From NCBI GenBank assembly GCA_023957475.1, contig JAMLHA010000011.1:47020-111019 (forward strand): a stretch of 64,000 nucleotides of DNA, given 5' to 3'. This DNA is from Crocinitomicaceae bacterium (GTDB taxonomy: Bacteria; Bacteroidota; Bacteroidia; Flavobacteriales_D; Crocinitomicaceae). The notes under the pieces are model-generated. The model saw nothing but the letters and a program-made list of their open reading frames with translations. It did not search any database and had not been told where the DNA came from. The translations under genes were made by a program, and so were the position numbers. Shown one piece after another: positions 27,415-37,463 of this stretch. Position 1 is the first letter of the stretch; each line of letters opens with the position of its first letter.

Positions 27415-28956
27415 TTATAAAGGAATATTTCCGTGTTTTTTCTGAGGCAATGTTTCCGCTTTATTTTCAAGCATTTTGAATCCAGCAATAACTTTTGCTC
27501 GTGTTTCTTCTGGAAGAATTACGTCATCAACGATTCCTCTTTCAGCTGCTCTGTATGGATTGGCAAACATTTCAGCATATTCTGCTTCTTTTTCCAACCA
27601 TTTTGCATTTGAGTCTTGTGCTTCTGCAATTTCTCGTTTAAAAATAATTTCAGCTGCACCTTTTGCGCCCATTACGGCAATTTCAGCAGTTGGCCAAGCA
27701 AAGTTTAAATCAGCACCGATTGATTTTGAGTTCATTACGTCAAAAGCACCTCCGTATGCTTTTCTTGTAATTACGGTAATTCTTGGTACAGTAGCTTCGG
27801 AGAAAGCATACAATAATTTAGCTCCATTGGTAATAATACCTCTCCACTCTTGGTCAGTACCTGGTAAAAATCCTGGCACATCTTCAAATACCAATAAAGG
27901 AATATTGAAAGAATCGCAAAAACGTACAAATCGAGCACCTTTTCTTGATGCATCAATATCCAATACACCAGCCAATGATGCAGGTTGATTGGCAACGATA
28001 CCAATTGTTCTTCCTTCTAATCGGGCAAAACCAACAACAATGTTTTTGGCAAAATCTTCATGCACTTCTCTAAAGGAGTTGTCATCAATAACGGCATCAA
28101 TAACTTTGCGAATATCGTATGGTAAATTGGAATTATCTGGTATAATAGATTTAATCGACTCCAATTTAGAGTTGTTAAACGTATATTTTTCTGGATATGG
28201 AGGTAATTCGTAAGCGTTTTGTGGCATATAGGTCAACAAATCACGTACTTTTTTCAAGCATTCAACATCATTTGAAGCAGTAAAATGATTTACACCCGAT
28301 TTTTCAGCATGTGCTTTTGCACCACCCAAATCTTCTGAGCTCACTTCTTCGTGTGTTACTGTTTTTACAACATTTGGTCCTGTTACAAACATGTAAGATG
28401 TGTCTTCCACCATGAAAATAAAGTCAGTAAGAGCAGGGGAGTACACCGCTCCACCAGCACAAGGTCCCATGATTACAGAAATTTGCGGAATAACTCCTGA
28501 TGCTCTTGTATTTCTATAGAAAATATCAGCATAACCAGCTAAGGAAACAACACCTTCTTGAATACGAGCGCCTCCAGAATCATTTAACCCTATCACAGGT
28601 GCACCGTTTTTCATAGCCAAATCCATCACTCTACATATTTTAGCAGCGTGTGTTTCTGACAAGGATCCCCCAAGCACGGTAAAATCTTGTGAAAACACAT
28701 ATACCAATCGTCCATGGATTGTTCCGTAACCGGTTACAACACCATCTCCAGGGAATTTTTGTTTTTCTAATCCAAATGAAGTAGCCCTATGCTCTACAAA
28801 TTGACCAATTTCTTGAAATGAATTTTCATCCAATAACAATGTTAATCTTTCACGGGCTGTCAATTTTCCACCCTGATGTTGTTTATCTATTCTTGCTTGT
28901 CCACCGCCCAATTGTGCAGCTTCTCTTCTCGCAATTAATTCTTCGTTTTTATTCAT
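27415..28956 (-). CDS. pccB: Acyl-CoA carboxylase beta subunit (propionyl-CoA type)
   Basis: 513 residues with both crotonase-like halves of biotin-dependent carboxyltransferases: [20 protein letters not shown] at the start, then [37 protein letters not shown] and, in the second half, [20 protein letters not shown] and [16 protein letters not shown]. The enzyme moves a carboxyl group from biotin to propionyl-CoA, giving methylmalonyl-CoA; methylmalonyl-CoA decarboxylase subunits are similar. No biotin carboxylase or biotin-carrier gene is next to it here. It has a canonical promoter. Confidence 0.9.
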   Translation of the reverse strand: MNKNEELIARREAAQLGGGQARIDKQHQGGKLTARERLTLLLDENSFQEIGQFVEHRATSFGLEKQKFPGDGVVTGYGTIHGRLVYVFSQDFTVLGGSLSETHAAKICRVMDLAMKNGAPVIGLNDSGGARIQEGVVSLAGYADIFYRNTRASGVIPQISVIMGPCAGGAVYSPALTDFIFMVEDTSYMFVTGPNVVKTVTHEEVSSEDLGGAKAHAEKSGVNHFTASNDVECLKKVRDLLTYMPQNAYELPPYPEKYTFNNSKLESIKSIIPDNSNLPYDIRKVIDAVIDDNSFREVHEDFAKNIVVGFARLEGRTIGIVANQPASLAGVLDIDASRKGARFVRFCDSFNIPLLVFEDVPGFLPGTDQEWRGIITNGAKLLYAFSEATVPRITVITRKAYGGAFDVMNSKSIGADLNFAWPTAEIAVMGAKGAAEIIFKREIAEAQDSNAKWLEKEAEYAEMFANPYRAAERGIVDDVILPEETRAKVIAGFKMLENKAETLPQKKHGNIPL

Positions 28957-29011
28957 TTTAGCACGTGTAATATTTTAAATCAATAGGCGTAGTATTTGGG
29001 TTAATGAATAA

Positions 29012-29040
29012 CAAATATAATTATAGTCGCTTAATTACAA
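29012..29040 (-). promoter_or_regulatory. Complete Bacteroidota promoter for pccB
   Basis: On the minus strand TTG (29040-29038), an 18-base spacer and TATATTTG (29019-29012) form the full -33/-7 consensus TTG-N17-23-TAnnTTTG. The pccB ATG is 55 bases downstream. Confidence 0.7.
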
Positions 29041-29397
<357 letters not shown>

Positions 29398-29413
29398 CTA
29401 GTTAAATTTGCTG

Positions 29414-29421
29414 CAAATATA
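29414..29421 (-). promoter_or_regulatory. -7 promoter box for the ferredoxin
   Basis: TATATTTG on the minus strand matches TAnnTTTG, 22 bases before the ATG. Confidence 0.55.
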
Positions 29422-29501
29422 CTGAATTTTTAAAGAAATTAAAAGATTCAAGTGAACGTATTTTAATTTTAATTAAGTTTGAATTTATAAAACAAGTAGT
29501 A

Positions 29502-31457
29502 ATGAAAATCTTAACTAATTCTTCCCTTTTATTTTGGTTGATTAGTTTTATTTTGGGTATTGTATTTTTTATTAACGATTCCTATTATTTAATTTTTATT
29601 TTATCCATAGTTTCCATTGTTATTGGGTTTTTACCAATTCAAAAGATTAACAATCTTCGGTTTTACTTTCTTTTAGCACCTCTTTTTTGTATTTCTGGCT
29701 ATTTGCTTACAGATAATTATTTCCCTTATGAAAATGAGATTTTAACAATGGAAGATAATTATTATATTGGTACGATTCTTGAACAATCAACGAAGGATAA
29801 GGTATGGAATTCGGTTATTGTTCAATTGAATTCTGAAAAAGTAAATGAATCATGGGTTACGACCAATGAAAAAGTATTATTGATAGTTGAAAATTCGGAT
29901 GTTTTGACTACCAAAAACGATTTGATTTTATTTGAAACAAAATTCAATAAAATCGAGTTAAAAAATAATCCAGGTGAATTTAATGCAAAAAACTTCTGGA
30001 TATCGAAAGGTGTTCGTTATCAGGGATTTGTTGGTGCAGATCAGGTTAAATTACTTCAACACAAAGGACTTAATTGGTTTGAATCTGTTTTGCAAAATAC
30101 ACGTGATTATTCCAGTAAACTACTGGATAAATGGATTGGAGTAAATGAATCGCCATTGATAAAAGCTATTTTATTAGGTGATAAAAGTGATTTAGATAGC
30201 GAAACAAAACGTGTTTTCACAAATACAGGAACAATGCACATGTTGGCAGTTTCTGGACTACATGTTGGTGTTATTGTTGTCATCCTTGATTTAATTTTTA
30301 AATTTTTATTTTTTTTCAGAGCAAGAAATGTTGTTTCTGTATTGATGCTACTATTGTTGTGGTTTTATGCATTTTTAACTGGATTTTCTGCTTCTGTTGT
30401 TCGAGCAGTAGTTATGTTTTCTGTTTTGATTTTAGCTCGTTTTCTACATCGAGATTATCAACCAATAAATTCACTTTCAATTGCTGCGTTTATTATTTTA
30501 TTGGCCAGCCCGTTAACTATTTTTGATATAGGTTTTCAGCTATCTTTTTTAGCAATGTTAGGAATATTCACCTTTTATCCACTTATTGAACAGCTTATTG
30601 TTCCTCCAAATTCATTCTTAACAACCGTTTGGCAAGGTACGGCGATAGGATTGGCGGCACAAATTTTTACAGTTCCTGCTTCACTTTATTATTTTGGTCA
30701 GTTTCCAAATTATTTCTTTTTATCCAATTTAGGTGTCATGTTGTTTTCGGGAATAATGCTTGGTTTTGCTATTGCAATTTTAGCACTTGGGAAAATTAGT
30801 TTTGTTGCGATTCCTATTGGCTGGTTACTTTCCATTTCGTGCATTGTTTTTGTTCAGTTTATCTTACTGATTGAAGCTATCCCTGGAGCAGTAGCTAAAG
30901 GTTTTTACACATCAATTTGGTGGGTTGTCTTAGCTTATTTTATTGTACTTGTTTCCCTTTTCCTTTTTGAAAAGAAGAAATGGTTTTTCATAGCCAGTTG
31001 TGTCTTGCCCTTAATTATCTGGGCTCAATTTGTTCGTTTCCAAAATTTGAATAAAAAGGAATGGCTTGTTTTTAATACACTCTATCCAACAATCTTGGTA
31101 AATAATGCAGGTCAACAAATTTGTTTGTATGCAGGTAATGAAAAAGGAAAGAAAAATGCGGTAAGATTGGTGCAAGATTACCAAAAATTTCATCCCGGTC
31201 AGATTGATTACATTCCATTGAGTGAGGGTATTTATACAGTGGATAGAATTTTGCCTACAACATCTTTATTAATCGATGTAACAAAAGAATTAATTACTTT
31301 TCAATACAATGATAAGCGATATTTATATGTAACGAATTCCAATTTTGATAAAAACACTATTCCAAAATATACAAAAGTTATTTCTCAACATCTGAAAACT
31401 AACGTGTCGAATTTTTATGATTTATCCACTAAAGCTTTTCGAGAAAATTTGGAGTAA
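29502..31457 (+). CDS. comEC: ComEC/Rec2-related DNA-uptake channel protein
   Basis: 651 residues. N-terminal membrane helices lead to a DUF4131 region (GTILEQSTKDKVWNSVIVQL), then the ComEC/Rec2 core with its hallmark TGTMHMLAVSGLHVGVIVV near residue 245 and about nine hydrophobic segments. In competence the protein forms the inner-membrane pore for single-stranded DNA. The C-terminal 130 residues are short and lack a metallo-beta-lactamase HxHxDH motif, so this is the form without the nuclease domain. Its stop codon touches the stop of the oppositely oriented next gene (TAA|TTA). Confidence 0.88.
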   Translation: MKILTNSSLLFWLISFILGIVFFINDSYYLIFILSIVSIVIGFLPIQKINNLRFYFLLAPLFCISGYLLTDNYFPYENEILTMEDNYYIGTILEQSTKDKVWNSVIVQLNSEKVNESWVTTNEKVLLIVENSDVLTTKNDLILFETKFNKIELKNNPGEFNAKNFWISKGVRYQGFVGADQVKLLQHKGLNWFESVLQNTRDYSSKLLDKWIGVNESPLIKAILLGDKSDLDSETKRVFTNTGTMHMLAVSGLHVGVIVVILDLIFKFLFFFRARNVVSVLMLLLLWFYAFLTGFSASVVRAVVMFSVLILARFLHRDYQPINSLSIAAFIILLASPLTIFDIGFQLSFLAMLGIFTFYPLIEQLIVPPNSFLTTVWQGTAIGLAAQIFTVPASLYYFGQFPNYFFLSNLGVMLFSGIMLGFAIAILALGKISFVAIPIGWLLSISCIVFVQFILLIEAIPGAVAKGFYTSIWWVVLAYFIVLVSLFLFEKKKWFFIASCVLPLIIWAQFVRFQNLNKKEWLVFNTLYPTILVNNAGQQICLYAGNEKGKKNAVRLVQDYQKFHPGQIDYIPLSEGIYTVDRILPTTSLLIDVTKELITFQYNDKRYLYVTNSNFDKNTIPKYTKVISQHLKTNVSNFYDLSTKAFRENLE

Positions 31458-34010
31458 TTATGGATTCTTTTGATTCAAGATGGTTAAGTTTCCATTTAAA
31501 ACTTCACTAGTTGGATATTTTTCTAATCCTTTAAGAAGTATTTCTCTACTTTTAGTGTAATCTTTCAACATAAAATAGCCTCTGGCAACGTACCCATAAG
31601 CATTTTCATCATCAATTAATTTTGTGAATTGAATGGCACAATCTAAATAGGCTTGAAAATCTCCTTTTTTCTCTGTTATATCGAGCATTAAATAGTAACT
31701 CAATGTATTGGTGGGTTGAATTTCTATCGCTTTGTTTAAGGATTCAATTCCTTTGTCAAAATCACCTGTTAGCATAGTTGCTCTTGCCTTATCAATATAA
31801 ACATTGTAAAAATCTGGCCAAATAGTTGTTGCTTTATCAAAATACGAAATTGCTTCTTTTTGCTGCTCCAATTTTTGTGCGGGAGTTAAACTTGTATTTT
31901 GGATAGAAGTACGCATCAATGTCATCGCATAAAGATTGTTAACCTGAGCAGCCTCTCCAAGGTGTTGAATGTCATGATTCATCAATGTTATTTCGTCTTT
32001 CCAATTGGTGTTTCTAACAAAACTTCTACCAGCAAGTAATAAACAACTTAATCCAATAATTCCGCCAATTACTCCTGGCTTTTTTAACGAAAATTGAGGG
32101 CTGATCCAAAAAATGATACTTGTAATAAAAATACAAAAACCAGCCGAGGCAGTGAAAGCAAGACGTTCACCAACCATTCCCGCAACAAGTTCAACCCAGT
32201 TACTAAATAGTAAGATGCTTAAAAAATACCAAAGAACACCAATTGCAATGAGTGGTCGACGTTTTATTTGCCAAATTGCTAAGACGATTAATAACAAATG
32301 AAATAAAATAGAAAACCAAACAATTAAACTACCAAAATTCTCCGTTTTTACTTTGGCAAAACCGTAATAAAATGATAGTTCAGCAGGGAATAGATGTAAA
32401 CGAGCATATTCACCAAGAACCGCCAACCCTGTTGCTAGCGTTTCTTCTTTAGAATGAGGTGCGATTAATGTATTTTCAACATAAAGCAAATCACGGCCTT
32501 CTTTAATTGTTTTTTCACCTGTTGTGGGCAAATTATCTTTTTTTATCGCAACAGTTTCTTGGTTTTGTTGATATACCTTGCTATCTTGATACATTCGATA
32601 GGTATTGCTTGCAAAGACAATACTCAGAGCTAATGCTGGAGTGAAAATAACCCACTTTTTATTTGTTGTTTTTTGAAAAATGAACCAACAAATTGTGAAT
32701 AAGAGAATTGCAATAAAATGAGGATTAGCGATTGAACCTTGGATAGTTGCTACTACTGCATAAATTCCAATAGGAATCAATGCAAGCCATGTTTTGGTGT
32801 ATATAAGGAAAAAGAATACGGTTATAAAACCTATACCAATTAATGCAATCAGATTAAAATCAATTAAGAAAATTATTGTCATTAATACTAAACACGCAAT
32901 TAGCCAGTATAAATAATTCTTCTTTTGTTTCCACAGATAAACTGTATTTCCAATTAGAATAATTAAAGAAATAGTTAAAAAATCTTGTCGATTAAAGATG
33001 AAATAAAGTCCAATAGCGTATGCTGTAATCGTTATTATTCCGATATTAAAATGAGTAGATAACATCCAAAACAAAAGAGGAATTGCAAAAAGATTCACAT
33101 AAATAGATGATAAATAATAAGATGCAGCCAATACACCACATAACATCAATAAAGGAATTGCCCATTTGAATTTGTTTATACTAGTATCCGTTTCTTCTGA
33201 TTGAAGGTAGTTTTGTTTTATAAGATAAGTAATGAAGATAACAAATACAGGAAGTGCAATCATTAAAAACATTCTTAGAATCATCAAATCAGAGCCAATA
33301 ACTGCTGCAGGGAGTATCATTGCAAGAGAAATAACAATTAACTTTTTGACATCTATAGTTGTAAGTAATATCAATGCAATTGGGATTACAGTTGCCATTG
33401 GATAAACACTCTTTTTTGAGAGCATAGCTATAGAAAAGAGTGTGAAGGTGGTAATTACTGAACTTATTTTTTCTTTATCAAGGTGTTTAAATGCACATAA
33501 AGCTGCCCAAACAACAAAGAGAAAAGCAAAAATCTCATCTCTATTTTTTAAACTGTTAACTACTTCTGTATGAATGGGGTGTATGGTAAATAATAGCGTT
33601 GCAATAGCTGCAAATAAGCTATTTTTTTCGCCAACAAATTTTATAAGTAATTTAAAGAATAATACAACAGACAAAGCATAAAGCAATACATTAATAAAGT
33701 GTCCAACCCCTGGTTTTTCGCCAAATAAATCATGTTCGAGAGCGAAAGAAAGGTGAACAATAGGTCGGTAACCATAAGCATAACCAGCATCATCGCTATA
33801 ATAAGGAGATGTGAATATTTCACCTATTGCACTCAATCCTTTTGAGGTTAATTTATGGTTCATGGTCACCATAGAATCATCCATGTTGTAACCATTGCCA
33901 AGAGAATTTGCAAATAAGAAAAAAGCTAGTAATCCAAATAGGTAATAGTATTTCTTCAATGGATTTACTTCTTTAACAGCTACTGTTGTTGTATTTTTCT
34001 TTTTACTCAT
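31458..34010 (-). CDS. TMTC-like GT-C mannosyltransferase with TPR tail
   Basis: 850 residues. About 15 hydrophobic segments fill residues 20-660. The first lumenal loop has NGYNMDDSMVTMNHKLTSKG, where the DD pair is the expected GT-C catalytic site, and HPIHTEVVNSLKNRDEIFAF matches the conserved HPIHTEAV-type stretch of TMTC/DUF1736 proteins. The C-terminal 180 residues are TPR repeats (AISYFDKATTIWPDFYNVYI, GIESLNKAIEIQPTNTLSYY). TMTC proteins add O-mannose to proteins from a lipid-linked donor in eukaryotes; a bacterial relative would act in the inner membrane facing the periplasm. It is the last gene of the leftward glycan operon, 14 bases behind the epimerase. Confidence 0.78.
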   Translation of the reverse strand: MSKKKNTTTVAVKEVNPLKKYYYLFGLLAFFLFANSLGNGYNMDDSMVTMNHKLTSKGLSAIGEIFTSPYYSDDAGYAYGYRPIVHLSFALEHDLFGEKPGVGHFINVLLYALSVVLFFKLLIKFVGEKNSLFAAIATLLFTIHPIHTEVVNSLKNRDEIFAFLFVVWAALCAFKHLDKEKISSVITTFTLFSIAMLSKKSVYPMATVIPIALILLTTIDVKKLIVISLAMILPAAVIGSDLMILRMFLMIALPVFVIFITYLIKQNYLQSEETDTSINKFKWAIPLLMLCGVLAASYYLSSIYVNLFAIPLLFWMLSTHFNIGIITITAYAIGLYFIFNRQDFLTISLIILIGNTVYLWKQKKNYLYWLIACLVLMTIIFLIDFNLIALIGIGFITVFFFLIYTKTWLALIPIGIYAVVATIQGSIANPHFIAILLFTICWFIFQKTTNKKWVIFTPALALSIVFASNTYRMYQDSKVYQQNQETVAIKKDNLPTTGEKTIKEGRDLLYVENTLIAPHSKEETLATGLAVLGEYARLHLFPAELSFYYGFAKVKTENFGSLIVWFSILFHLLLIVLAIWQIKRRPLIAIGVLWYFLSILLFSNWVELVAGMVGERLAFTASAGFCIFITSIIFWISPQFSLKKPGVIGGIIGLSCLLLAGRSFVRNTNWKDEITLMNHDIQHLGEAAQVNNLYAMTLMRTSIQNTSLTPAQKLEQQKEAISYFDKATTIWPDFYNVYIDKARATMLTGDFDKGIESLNKAIEIQPTNTLSYYLMLDITEKKGDFQAYLDCAIQFTKLIDDENAYGYVARGYFMLKDYTKSREILLKGLEKYPTSEVLNGNLTILNQKNP

Positions 34011-34024
34011 AAGTTAAACGTATT

Positions 34025-34993
34025 CTAGTTGTTAACTTGTTTCTCAATCCACTCATACAATTTAGTTACACCTGTTTCTAAATTGTATTTTGGTATCCAT
34101 TGAATATCTTTAGAAACCAGTGCATTGTGCGAACAACGCCCCCTCACACCTTGTGGACCTTCAATGGTTTCAATGTGGTTGTTTTTTTTACTTATTTTTA
34201 ATATCAATTGGGTGAAGTCATACATTGAGATCATTTCTTCCGATCCAATGTTATAAGGTCCTGAAAAATTGGAACGAGTTAGCTTTAATACAGCATCAAT
34301 ACAATCATCAATGTATAAAAAAGAGCGTGTTTGCAAACCATCTCCCCATATTTTTACTGTTTCATTTTCTTTTGCTTCGGCAACTTTTCTACAAATAGCT
34401 GCAGGAGCCTTTTCTCTGCCCCCTGTCCATGTTGATTCTGGGCCAAAAATATTGTGAAAGCGAGCAATTTTTACATTTAAACCATGATTTCGTTTGTAGG
34501 AAAGGTATAAACGTTCGCTGAATAATTTTTCCCAACCATATTCACTATCTGGATTTGCTGGATAAGCTGAATTTTCCTCACAATTTGGTGAATTTGGATT
34601 CAACTGATTTTCTTCGGGATAAATACAAGCAGATGATGAATAAAATAGGCTTCTTACGTTTTTCTCTAACGCAATTTGGGCCACATTTAAGTTGATTTGA
34701 GCAGAATTGTGCATCACTTCAGCATCGTGTTCACCTGTAAATAAGTAACCAGCACCTCCAACTTCACCCGCCAATTGATAGAGTTCGTCACAATCATTAC
34801 TGATAACATCTTTTACTACCTGAATATCACGTAAATCTCCAATAATAAATTCATCAGCAGCAGATCTAGAAAACTCTGGATGTTTGATGTCAACACCTCT
34901 TACAAAGTATCCTTCATCTTTTAGTCGTTTAACTAAATGACTCCCAATAAACCCACCGGCACCGAGTACAATAGCATTTTTTATAGCTCTCAT
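34025..34993 (-). CDS. GDP-mannose 3,5-epimerase-like NAD-dependent epimerase
   Basis: 322 residues, extended short-chain dehydrogenase. NAD binding: VLGAGGFIGSHLVKRLKDEG. Active site: SSSACIYPEENQLNPN and YGWEKLFSE (Tyr-xxx-Lys). The pieces GREKAPAAICRK, IWGDGLQTRSFLYIDDC and GPQGVRGRCSHN match the GDP-mannose 3,5-epimerase family of plants and bacteria, which makes GDP-L-galactose (and some GDP-gulose). A second possibility is a related NDP-sugar epimerase, but the shared signatures are specific. Directly upstream of the GT-C gene in the same direction, it may supply a nucleotide sugar for the locus. Confidence 0.82.
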   Translation of the reverse strand: MRAIKNAIVLGAGGFIGSHLVKRLKDEGYFVRGVDIKHPEFSRSAADEFIIGDLRDIQVVKDVISNDCDELYQLAGEVGGAGYLFTGEHDAEVMHNSAQINLNVAQIALEKNVRSLFYSSSACIYPEENQLNPNSPNCEENSAYPANPDSEYGWEKLFSERLYLSYKRNHGLNVKIARFHNIFGPESTWTGGREKAPAAICRKVAEAKENETVKIWGDGLQTRSFLYIDDCIDAVLKLTRSNFSGPYNIGSEEMISMYDFTQLILKISKKNNHIETIEGPQGVRGRCSHNALVSKDIQWIPKYNLETGVTKLYEWIEKQVNN

Positions 34994-35038
34994 TTTAGTG
35001 TAATAATTTACGAATATACAAATTAATAGATGAATGTA

Positions 35039-35935
35039 TTATTTTTTACAAAACAAGCGTGCAAATTTCCATTTCAGGAAGTAACAATAGTTAGAAAAAC
35101 TAGTAAAATTTAAAATTTTCTTCTGGTAATTGAAGCTCGAATTGTATTTTCTTAAACTTTCCAAATATTGCATGTAGCTTGAATAAACGATGGATTGATT
35201 TGTTGAAAATCGTTCCATTGATAATGCAGCAAAATGTATAAAAACTAGTTTGTCTCCGTTGATAAATAGCTGGTTATCTATTTTTTCTATTTTGGCATTG
35301 TCACTATTCCATCCAGCAAAATTACAGCCTCTATTTTTGATGACTTCTACGTTGTTAAATTGAATAGGTATTAAGTCTAAATATTTCTGATCATCAAAAA
35401 GACCTCTCCAATAGGCTTTTTTCACTTCGTATAGACAACAATCTGTCCACCAATCTAAAATTGTAATTGCATTTCTGTTTGCTCCAAAAAATCCAGCATT
35501 GTAGAGACCAACACGAAAATTAGCTTCTAGCCAATTTTGTTCCTTGGTTGGGTCTGCTTTGTAAAAATGAGGAGTTAACAAGAAATCTGAATTTTCTAAT
35601 TTCTCAAATAGAGCATCAGGAGAAGAATAGAAAAAGATATCATTATCAACGTAAATAACACGCTCATATCCACTTTCTAAAAGAAATTTCACGTACACAG
35701 ATTTGAGTGACCAACGCAATTTGTCGCCAGTGTATTTGTTGGTAAGTTGCTGAATGTTGTTGTTTTTTAAATCATTAATTTCGTGGTAATTAACCCCTTC
35801 TACTGTTTCGAAATTATTGCTATCAGTTACCAAGCAGTAAAGTGAAGTTGAACTGTATTTCTTTATTGATTCAAATAGGGCATGACTTTTGAATAAATGG
35901 CTTTTGGTGGATATGGTGCAAATAGCAGTTTTCAT
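35039..35935 (-). CDS. Putative DxD glycosyltransferase
   Basis: 298 residues. A GT-A-like beginning (TAICTISTKSHLFKSHALFE) leads to RVIYVDNDIFFYSSPDALFE with the DxD metal/nucleotide motif near residue 95, and further on GLYNAGFFGANRNAITILDW and IFIHFAALSMERFS-like segments typical of GT8-related or capsule transferases. The sugar and acceptor are unknown. It follows the GT32-like gene with a 20-base gap and precedes the epimerase gene by 45 bases, so one transcript is likely. Confidence 0.8.
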   Translation of the reverse strand: MKTAICTISTKSHLFKSHALFESIKKYSSTSLYCLVTDSNNFETVEGVNYHEINDLKNNNIQQLTNKYTGDKLRWSLKSVYVKFLLESGYERVIYVDNDIFFYSSPDALFEKLENSDFLLTPHFYKADPTKEQNWLEANFRVGLYNAGFFGANRNAITILDWWTDCCLYEVKKAYWRGLFDDQKYLDLIPIQFNNVEVIKNRGCNFAGWNSDNAKIEKIDNQLFINGDKLVFIHFAALSMERFSTNQSIVYSSYMQYLESLRKYNSSFNYQKKILNFTSFSNYCYFLKWKFARLFCKK

Positions 35936-35955
35936 GTCAATTTAACGTGTTTTTT

Positions 35956-36750
35956 TTATTTCAATGTTTTGAGGGTATTCCATAGTTTGCGTAATAAAGG
36001 GTAGGAGGTTGTAGGCTCATGGTATTTTGCACACAAATTTCCGATAGTTGTTTGCTGATAAATTTTATTTTTATCCAGTCCTCTAGTTCTCCACTCTTCG
36101 TTCATCCAATGAATAAATAGCCAATCATTCGGTATTTTTTTATTGGTAACGATGTATTTTACAACTTGCTCCCACCAATCACTAACTGATTTGTTGTCTT
36201 GAATGTAGTTTGTTAATTGAAGCTGTTCAATGTGGTTATTTAAAATTTTATTTGGTAATAACCATTCCAATGTATTTTCATCACATGTTTGCAATGTTTC
36301 TTCGTAAGTTCGGCGCATTAATTCGCTTTTTGCTGGTACTTTTAGTATGTTCCCAATCATAGGAAGAAGCGGATGAGCCCTGAAAAAATAGGGTGAGTCA
36401 ATTGAAAAGGGCTGTAAACAAGTTACATCCATATCTACCCACCAACCACCATATTCGTATAATAATTTATAGCGAAATAGGTCGGAAAAAGGAGAGCCAA
36501 TACTTCCTTTACCTATGTGGTAATTGGGGTCGTCGTATTTTCGTCTAAAGATATCCTTTTCAGGAATGATTTCATTGGCGTCTTTCAAAAACACATGTGG
36601 AGGTAGTGTGTTTTCTAATGCATTGTATGTCCACAAGTAAAAATGATGCCCGTTATTAACAAAACTTTTTAAAGTAAGCATTTCCAATGTGGAGAGTTTG
36701 TTACCCACCCAAAGTCCATGAACTATTTTGTTATCATCTGACAATATCAT
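35956..36750 (-). CDS. GT32-like glycosyltransferase (copy 1)
   Basis: 264 residues. The capsular/sugar-binding DxD motif is clear in YEYGGWWVDMDVTCLQPF near residue 105. The start GLWVGNKLSTLEMLTLKSF and the middle FSDLFRYKLLYEYGG are shared with the next gene upstream, so the two are tandem paralogues with about 40 percent similar positions by eye. Family members transfer mannose, galactose or other residues. The ATG overlaps the previous stop by four bases (ATGA), implying translational coupling. Confidence 0.87.
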   Translation of the reverse strand: MILSDDNKIVHGLWVGNKLSTLEMLTLKSFVNNGHHFYLWTYNALENTLPPHVFLKDANEIIPEKDIFRRKYDDPNYHIGKGSIGSPFSDLFRYKLLYEYGGWWVDMDVTCLQPFSIDSPYFFRAHPLLPMIGNILKVPAKSELMRRTYEETLQTCDENTLEWLLPNKILNNHIEQLQLTNYIQDNKSVSDWWEQVVKYIVTNKKIPNDWLFIHWMNEEWRTRGLDKNKIYQQTTIGNLCAKYHEPTTSYPLLRKLWNTLKTLK

Positions 36751-37463
36751 TGAATTTTGTAGTGTTTTAAAAGTTGATTGAATGCACTTCTGTTTTTGTA
36801 TTTAAAATTACTAGAATTTATCCAATGAACACCCAACCAGTCATGAGGAAAAGGGTAATTGTTTTTTAAGTAAGGTTCAATGGTGTGTTGCATATCCAAA
36901 TTAAATAAGCCTAATTGTCGGTATTTCATCAAGTTGAATCGTTCAATTTCTTCATTTAATATGGTTATTGGTTTGTGCCAATCTGTATTGTTCTCTGTTA
37001 CTTCTATCACAGCTCTTTCGTAGCAGACTTTCATTAGTTCACTTCCTTTCGGACATTTCATAACATTACCAACCACAGGTAGTTTCCAGTGATTTCTGAA
37101 AAAATAGGGTGCATCAATGTTGAAAGGCTTAAAGCAAGTAACATCCATATCGACCCACCAACCTCCGTATTCGTATAGTAATTTATATCTAAACACATCT
37201 GAAAAACCAGCATAAGACCCTTTTCCCCAGTCAATTTTGCTTTTGTCGGAGTATTTGAAAACTTTTTCTTTTGGTATGATTTCGTTGGCATCACGTTGCA
37301 CAAATCCATCAGGAAGGTTTTTAATAGGAGTATATGTCCATATATTAATTATTTGACCATGCTCTTTAAATGATAATAAAGTGAGTAGCTCAGTTTTACC
37401 AAGCTTTTCACCAATCCACAACGAATGAAATTGGTTGTCTATTTTGTTGTCACATAATTCCAT
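36747..37463 (-). CDS. GT32-like glycosyltransferase (copy 2)
   Basis: 238 residues when started at ATG 37463. The DxD site is LYEYGGWWVDMDVTCFKP and the surrounding FSDVFRYKLLYEYGG matches copy 1. The start is placed by comparison: MELCDNKIDN...FHSLWIGEKLG aligns with MILSDDNKIVHGLWVGNKL of copy 1, while the ATG at 37472 adds three residues. It overlaps the end of the preceding transferase gene by about 25 bases and copy 1 by four, so all three are tightly packed. Confidence 0.87.
   Translation of the reverse strand: MELCDNKIDNQFHSLWIGEKLGKTELLTLLSFKEHGQIINIWTYTPIKNLPDGFVQRDANEIIPKEKVFKYSDKSKIDWGKGSYAGFSDVFRYKLLYEYGGWWVDMDVTCFKPFNIDAPYFFRNHWKLPVVGNVMKCPKGSELMKVCYERAVIEVTENNTDWHKPITILNEEIERFNLMKYRQLGLFNLDMQHTIEPYLKNNYPFPHDWLGVHWINSSNFKYKNRSAFNQLLKHYKIQ

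Noticed and set aside
29502..31457. ComEC working with the MBL-fold protein at 55337-56197 as a split nuclease
   Set aside because: The genes are 24 kb apart with different neighbours, and the MBL protein resembles small-molecule hydrolases.
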